Shown here in pieces: positions 60,736 through 64,000 of a DNA stretch of 64,000 nt. The stretch's first letter is position 1. The number at the start of each line of letters is the position of its first letter. The notes beneath the pieces were generated by a model that worked only from the letters and a program-made list of their open reading frames with translations, was not told the DNA's origin and did not search any database. This stretch comes from Saxidomus purpurata (taxonomy: Eukaryota > Mollusca > Bivalvia > Venerida > Veneridae): NCBI GenBank assembly GCA_022818135.1, contig JAFMSR010000015.1:5616947-5680946 (forward strand). Reading direction: 5' to 3'. Made by a program: the position numbers and the translations under genes.

Positions 60736-62370
60736 ACTGCTTTTTAAACGACGTTTCCATAAGTTCATTGTTTTATAGTTTCAATGTAGTACTGTTTTGT
60801 GTTTGTGTTCAATCACCTTCAACAAGAAAATGTTTCTCCTTCGTCATCTTATTAAACATTTCAGTTAAGCCCTTGATGGTTCACGGACCTTTGACATTTC
60901 CAGTGTCATTGGTTTAGACTTTAATACGGCTCGCATCAGTAATAACGATTAAGTTATACGCATTTTATGTGCACGAGGCAGACGAAGTTTTACATTGACA
61001 TCAATACTTGGGGTTTTTTTTCTTTAATTGAAACCATTACTAGAAATAGAGCGGAAAGCTTTGATTGCAATAACAATGGCACAACTGGAAAAACACGTCT
61101 GCGTTTTCAAGGCTTTAACAATTATAGTTAACATGCTTATGCTTTTTGATGTATGATCTTATTCAGTTCAAATAATCGTTTTAACTAAATTGAAAAAAAA
61201 ACAGTTTTTACATTTTAAAGCATATTTCTTAAGTTGTTGTTTGAAAATAATGATAGGTGATGATTCTAAAAGATGTATCTATTTACGTTGCAACTTATAA
61301 CTATTGAGGGTAACGCGCTAGGCCTTTTTTCAAATTCAAGCGGTGAAATCTTATAAGATTTCAATTTATACCTACAACATAAGAAACTGATAATGAGCAT
61401 TTCGTGTTTTAATCCCGAAATCAGATACACAAAATAGATGCATTTGTAGGGAAAGGACCTGAGTGGCAAATATGTCAAAGCTTATCTCTATTCATTCAAC
61501 AATATCAGTCATCTGCAATATTTCTCAAGTACTTTCAGTGTAGAGGGGTTTTTGAAATACTGTTAAGTGAACATTTGTATTGTGTTATTCTTTATTACAC
61601 TGAATAGCTTGATGTAAATGAATACATTTTGTATGTGGAGCATTTCAAGCTTTAATGTCTCATTACAGTTCACATACACTCACTGAGATCTTAAATGTTC
61701 TTTTTGTGTTGTATTCTGATAAACCTTTAGCAGTTTGCTCCAAAATGTGGATCAACCTGTTAATCTCTAGAGGTGATGCATGAAAATGCTGATTTCTGTA
61801 TTATATCACAAATCTGCCGTGATGAGTTTTCCGTTATACGACGTTTCTCAGAAGATGATAGATAAGTTCGTTTGTGCATACGGCAGAAAAAGTGTCAAGC
61901 GTATATCAGCAGGCAATCGATAAGTTTTGGGGATTAGGAGTTTACGGAAACAACTACGGTTCGGTAATATCCGTAAATAACGGTCAGGGTCATAAATCAT
62001 TGATTATCGATTGTACTGGAATATTGCCTAAGGGAGATATTGAACTTGACGCGTAACTTTTGTGAAAATCTTATGTTTTAATTTTTATCATTTCTACCAG
62101 AAGATAAAGAAAATTCAGCATTATCATTCACATTACTTGCAATTATTAATAATAGTAATGTTTTAACTAGTGAGCACTGTTTCATTACAGTCACATCATC
62201 AGTCATAAAAATAGTCACAGAATAATCCAAAAGCTACAAAATTCGTGAATTTTGACATAATAATGATAATGAATCTAGTGTGCACTTTTTTTTCATAATC
62301 GGCTAATCCCTTTACACGTGCGTAACGTTTGCTCGTGAGAATTGTTTAAAATTGTAGACCTGTTATTTTC
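60736..62370. other. intergenic, one weak coding candidate
   Basis: No supported gene. At 61874-62056 (+) a 60-codon frame without an ATG (it opens at GTG) ends at TAA and has balanced amino-acid use, including KFWGLGVYGNNYGSV and LIIDCTGILPKGDIEL. It reads more like protein than its neighbours and could be a terminal exon or gene fragment. A TAG lies in frame just upstream, so it would need a splice acceptor within about 15 bases. Confidence 0.4.
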
Positions 62371-62535
62371 AAAAAAACAAAAATAATATCAAACAGGGAA
62401 TGCCACGTACCAAAAACGCAGCCTCCCCAAAAAACGAACCCCACAGCACCCAGAAGTGCACACCACCAACACACACACACACACACACGCACACACACAC
62501 GACACACACACACAATCAAGTACAGACGCACACGG
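62371..62535 (-). mobile_element. TG-rich interspersed element, copy 4
   Basis: On the minus strand it has GATTGTGTGTGTGTGTCGTG, GTTGGTGGTGTGCACTTCTG, TTTTGGGGAGGCTGCGTTTT and GGCATTCCCTGTTTGATATT. It lacks the CTAGTGTGTGTTGGTA left end of copies 2 and 3. Its GT tract is short and has several interruptions. Confidence 0.8.
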
Positions 62536-64000
62536 CAAGTCTGTTGCAAAAGAATGGTGTGCTTTAGAAACGTAAATAGATGGACCTACATGTCCCCGGT
62601 AAATAGTACGTCAACTTGTTTTATTTTGCTTCAGTGTTATTCCTGATCTGATAAAGACTGACATTTGATTTCGGTAGGCTTTTTTAATTTGAGAAATAGA
62701 ACAGTTTCCTTTCAGAATATCAAATAGATTTTACATACTCTAGTAAACGCTTGATGTTGAATGCCTTAAAAAGTATGTGATTTTTCATCACATGGCTTGA
62801 AATATAATTAACATTTTAGAAGAAATAAGGATTTATTGTAGGAGAAAACTTTTCCATTTTGCGTAGAATAATACCTGTTACTTTTACAGATTTTGTCATT
62901 TAATACCCTGCACACAGATCAAACCTTGCGTGTTTCTTTTTTCTTCTCTTTTTGTTAATGTAATAATCAGCTTATTTCTTCGGGAAGAAATGAAAGACTA
63001 AAGATACGAGTAATAAGACTACCTGGTTTTGACCTGTGTATTATGAAAACTAGCTTTGGTCTGGAAGAAACTCTATGTTGACACCTATAAAATGAAACCA
63101 ATTTCAGCGGAGCGAATTCTTGCCTTTCACTTGAGACAAAGAGAAATGTAAAACAAAATATAAAGTACCCGTGCAAGTGTTTCGAAATAAAAATGCATGC
63201 ATAGTGAATCTTTTATGTGTTGCAAATTAACATCAAAAGCTAAATAATATTATTGATAATTATACTTAAAATTTCATGGATCCTCGTTATAAAGACGATA
63301 TCATGTATATCCGGTTTCAATGAAAGGTTTTGCCTTTTTATGAACAAAAGCTGAAGATTCTAACCCAGTTTGCATTTTAATGTAAAACAAAACCCAATAT
63401 ACAACGTTTTAAAGATCATGGTAAATGTTACGTAATGTCCGGCCATAAAACTTATCGATGGCCTGAAGCAGTTAGATCAATCATTCGGAAGTGTTCGGCC
63501 AGCTTACGGAAACAACCGAGCTCCAATCGTAAAAATGAATTATATACCTGTTAAACAAAACCTTAAAAAAGACCATTCTCTTCTTTTCTTTTCTTTTTTA
63601 CATAAAATATAACACTTAAATGGAGAATGATTGTTTTATTCAATCCCGTTTGTGATTCTAAAATAAGTGTTATAGTTTTTGAACAAATTGAAGATAAGCT
63701 GCAAAATTTTCACTTAAAATTGTGACTTTTGGGCGTTTTACTATATATTATATAGTAAAACGACGGGTAGAGTTTTTAAGTTAAAAAAGACCAAACAAAT
63801 AGAGTCTCAGAAAAATAAAAAATATTCAATAAAAAAGGGAAATGTTATATTTTATCATTCCGTTTGTGATTTTAAAATAACTTTATTAGTTAAAATGTTA
63901 TCGCGAGTTAATGACAGCGCTCCTATACAAACCTATAGTAAATTTGTGGCGTGTATTGGCCCTGGCTGTGACACTTTTTCTGCCACATGGTAGATGTAGC
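62536..64000. other. intergenic, no supported gene
   Basis: No gene recognised. Two direct repeats around CGTTTGTGATTCTAAAATAA (63647-63665 and 63871-63890) flank a perfect 12-bp-stem hairpin at 63734-63762. Confidence 0.45.
63734..63762. repeat. perfect hairpin between direct repeats
   Basis: CGTTTTACTATA pairs perfectly with TATAGTAAAACG around the loop TATTA. It is too AT-rich and isolated from any transcript signal to call a terminator. Direct repeats of about 40 bp lie about 215 bp apart on either side. Confidence 0.7.

Noticed and set aside
63734..63762. Rho-independent terminator
   Set aside because: The context is eukaryotic and intergenic, the stem is AT-rich, and no upstream gene exists on either strand.

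Overview
This window looks like AT-rich, intron-era nuclear DNA of a bivalve mollusc, probably a heterodont (clam-like) species. That assignment is inference. It rests on the density of palindromic and tandem-core repeats of a kind I associate with bivalve genomes, a lophotrochozoan-style peptide GPCR, mariner and LINE fossils, tRNA-derived SINEs, and a 500-N scaffold gap (53329-53828). There are no operons, bacterial genes, rRNA genes or CRISPR arrays. Only one convincing host protein-coding gene is visible: a single-exon rhodopsin-class GPCR on the minus strand at 12257-13429. Nearly everything else I can support is repeat-derived.

Region by region. 1-12 kb is intergenic. It carries three composite repeats built on one plan: a tandem core of about 120-170 bp units, then a run of short GAC-containing repeats, with hairpins near the ends of one of them (4242-4638, 6841-7740, 9931-10962). 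It also holds a 136-bp near-perfect palindrome (5407-5542) and a broken LINE reverse transcriptase (6112-6690). 12-13.5 kb holds the GPCR. 14-28 kb is a transposon graveyard: a foldback element, an hAT-like non-autonomous element, tRNA-like SINE pieces, a 437-bp tandem duplication carrying long palindromes, TTAA-flanked MITE-like elements, and a suspicious poly-T/A tract.

30.5-58 kb is dominated by old, diverged local segmental duplications. Block A1 (about 30.5-38.8 kb) is matched in its right part by block A2 (about 44.7-51.8 kb) and in its left part by block A3 (about 55.1-58.1 kb), all in the same orientation. Differences between the copies act as natural empty sites for several insertions: a mariner, a TG-rich SINE-like element, a pogo-like MITE and a TTAA element. 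No open reading frame is visibly conserved between the blocks. Between them lie microsatellites that grew inside older interspersed repeats: 264 bp of uninterrupted TG at 42437-42700 and about 130 bp of CT at 41822-41948.

58-64 kb is intergenic, with a TA-flanked pogo/Tigger-like element (59852-60733), another TG element and a small perfect hairpin. The most unusual signals are the family of long palindromes with GC-rich self-complementary apices, the common architecture of the three tandem-core elements, the mosaic duplications, the excess of the palindromic octamer TACATGTA, and the GPCR's non-canonical E-N-F motif. All coordinates of repeats were judged by eye.
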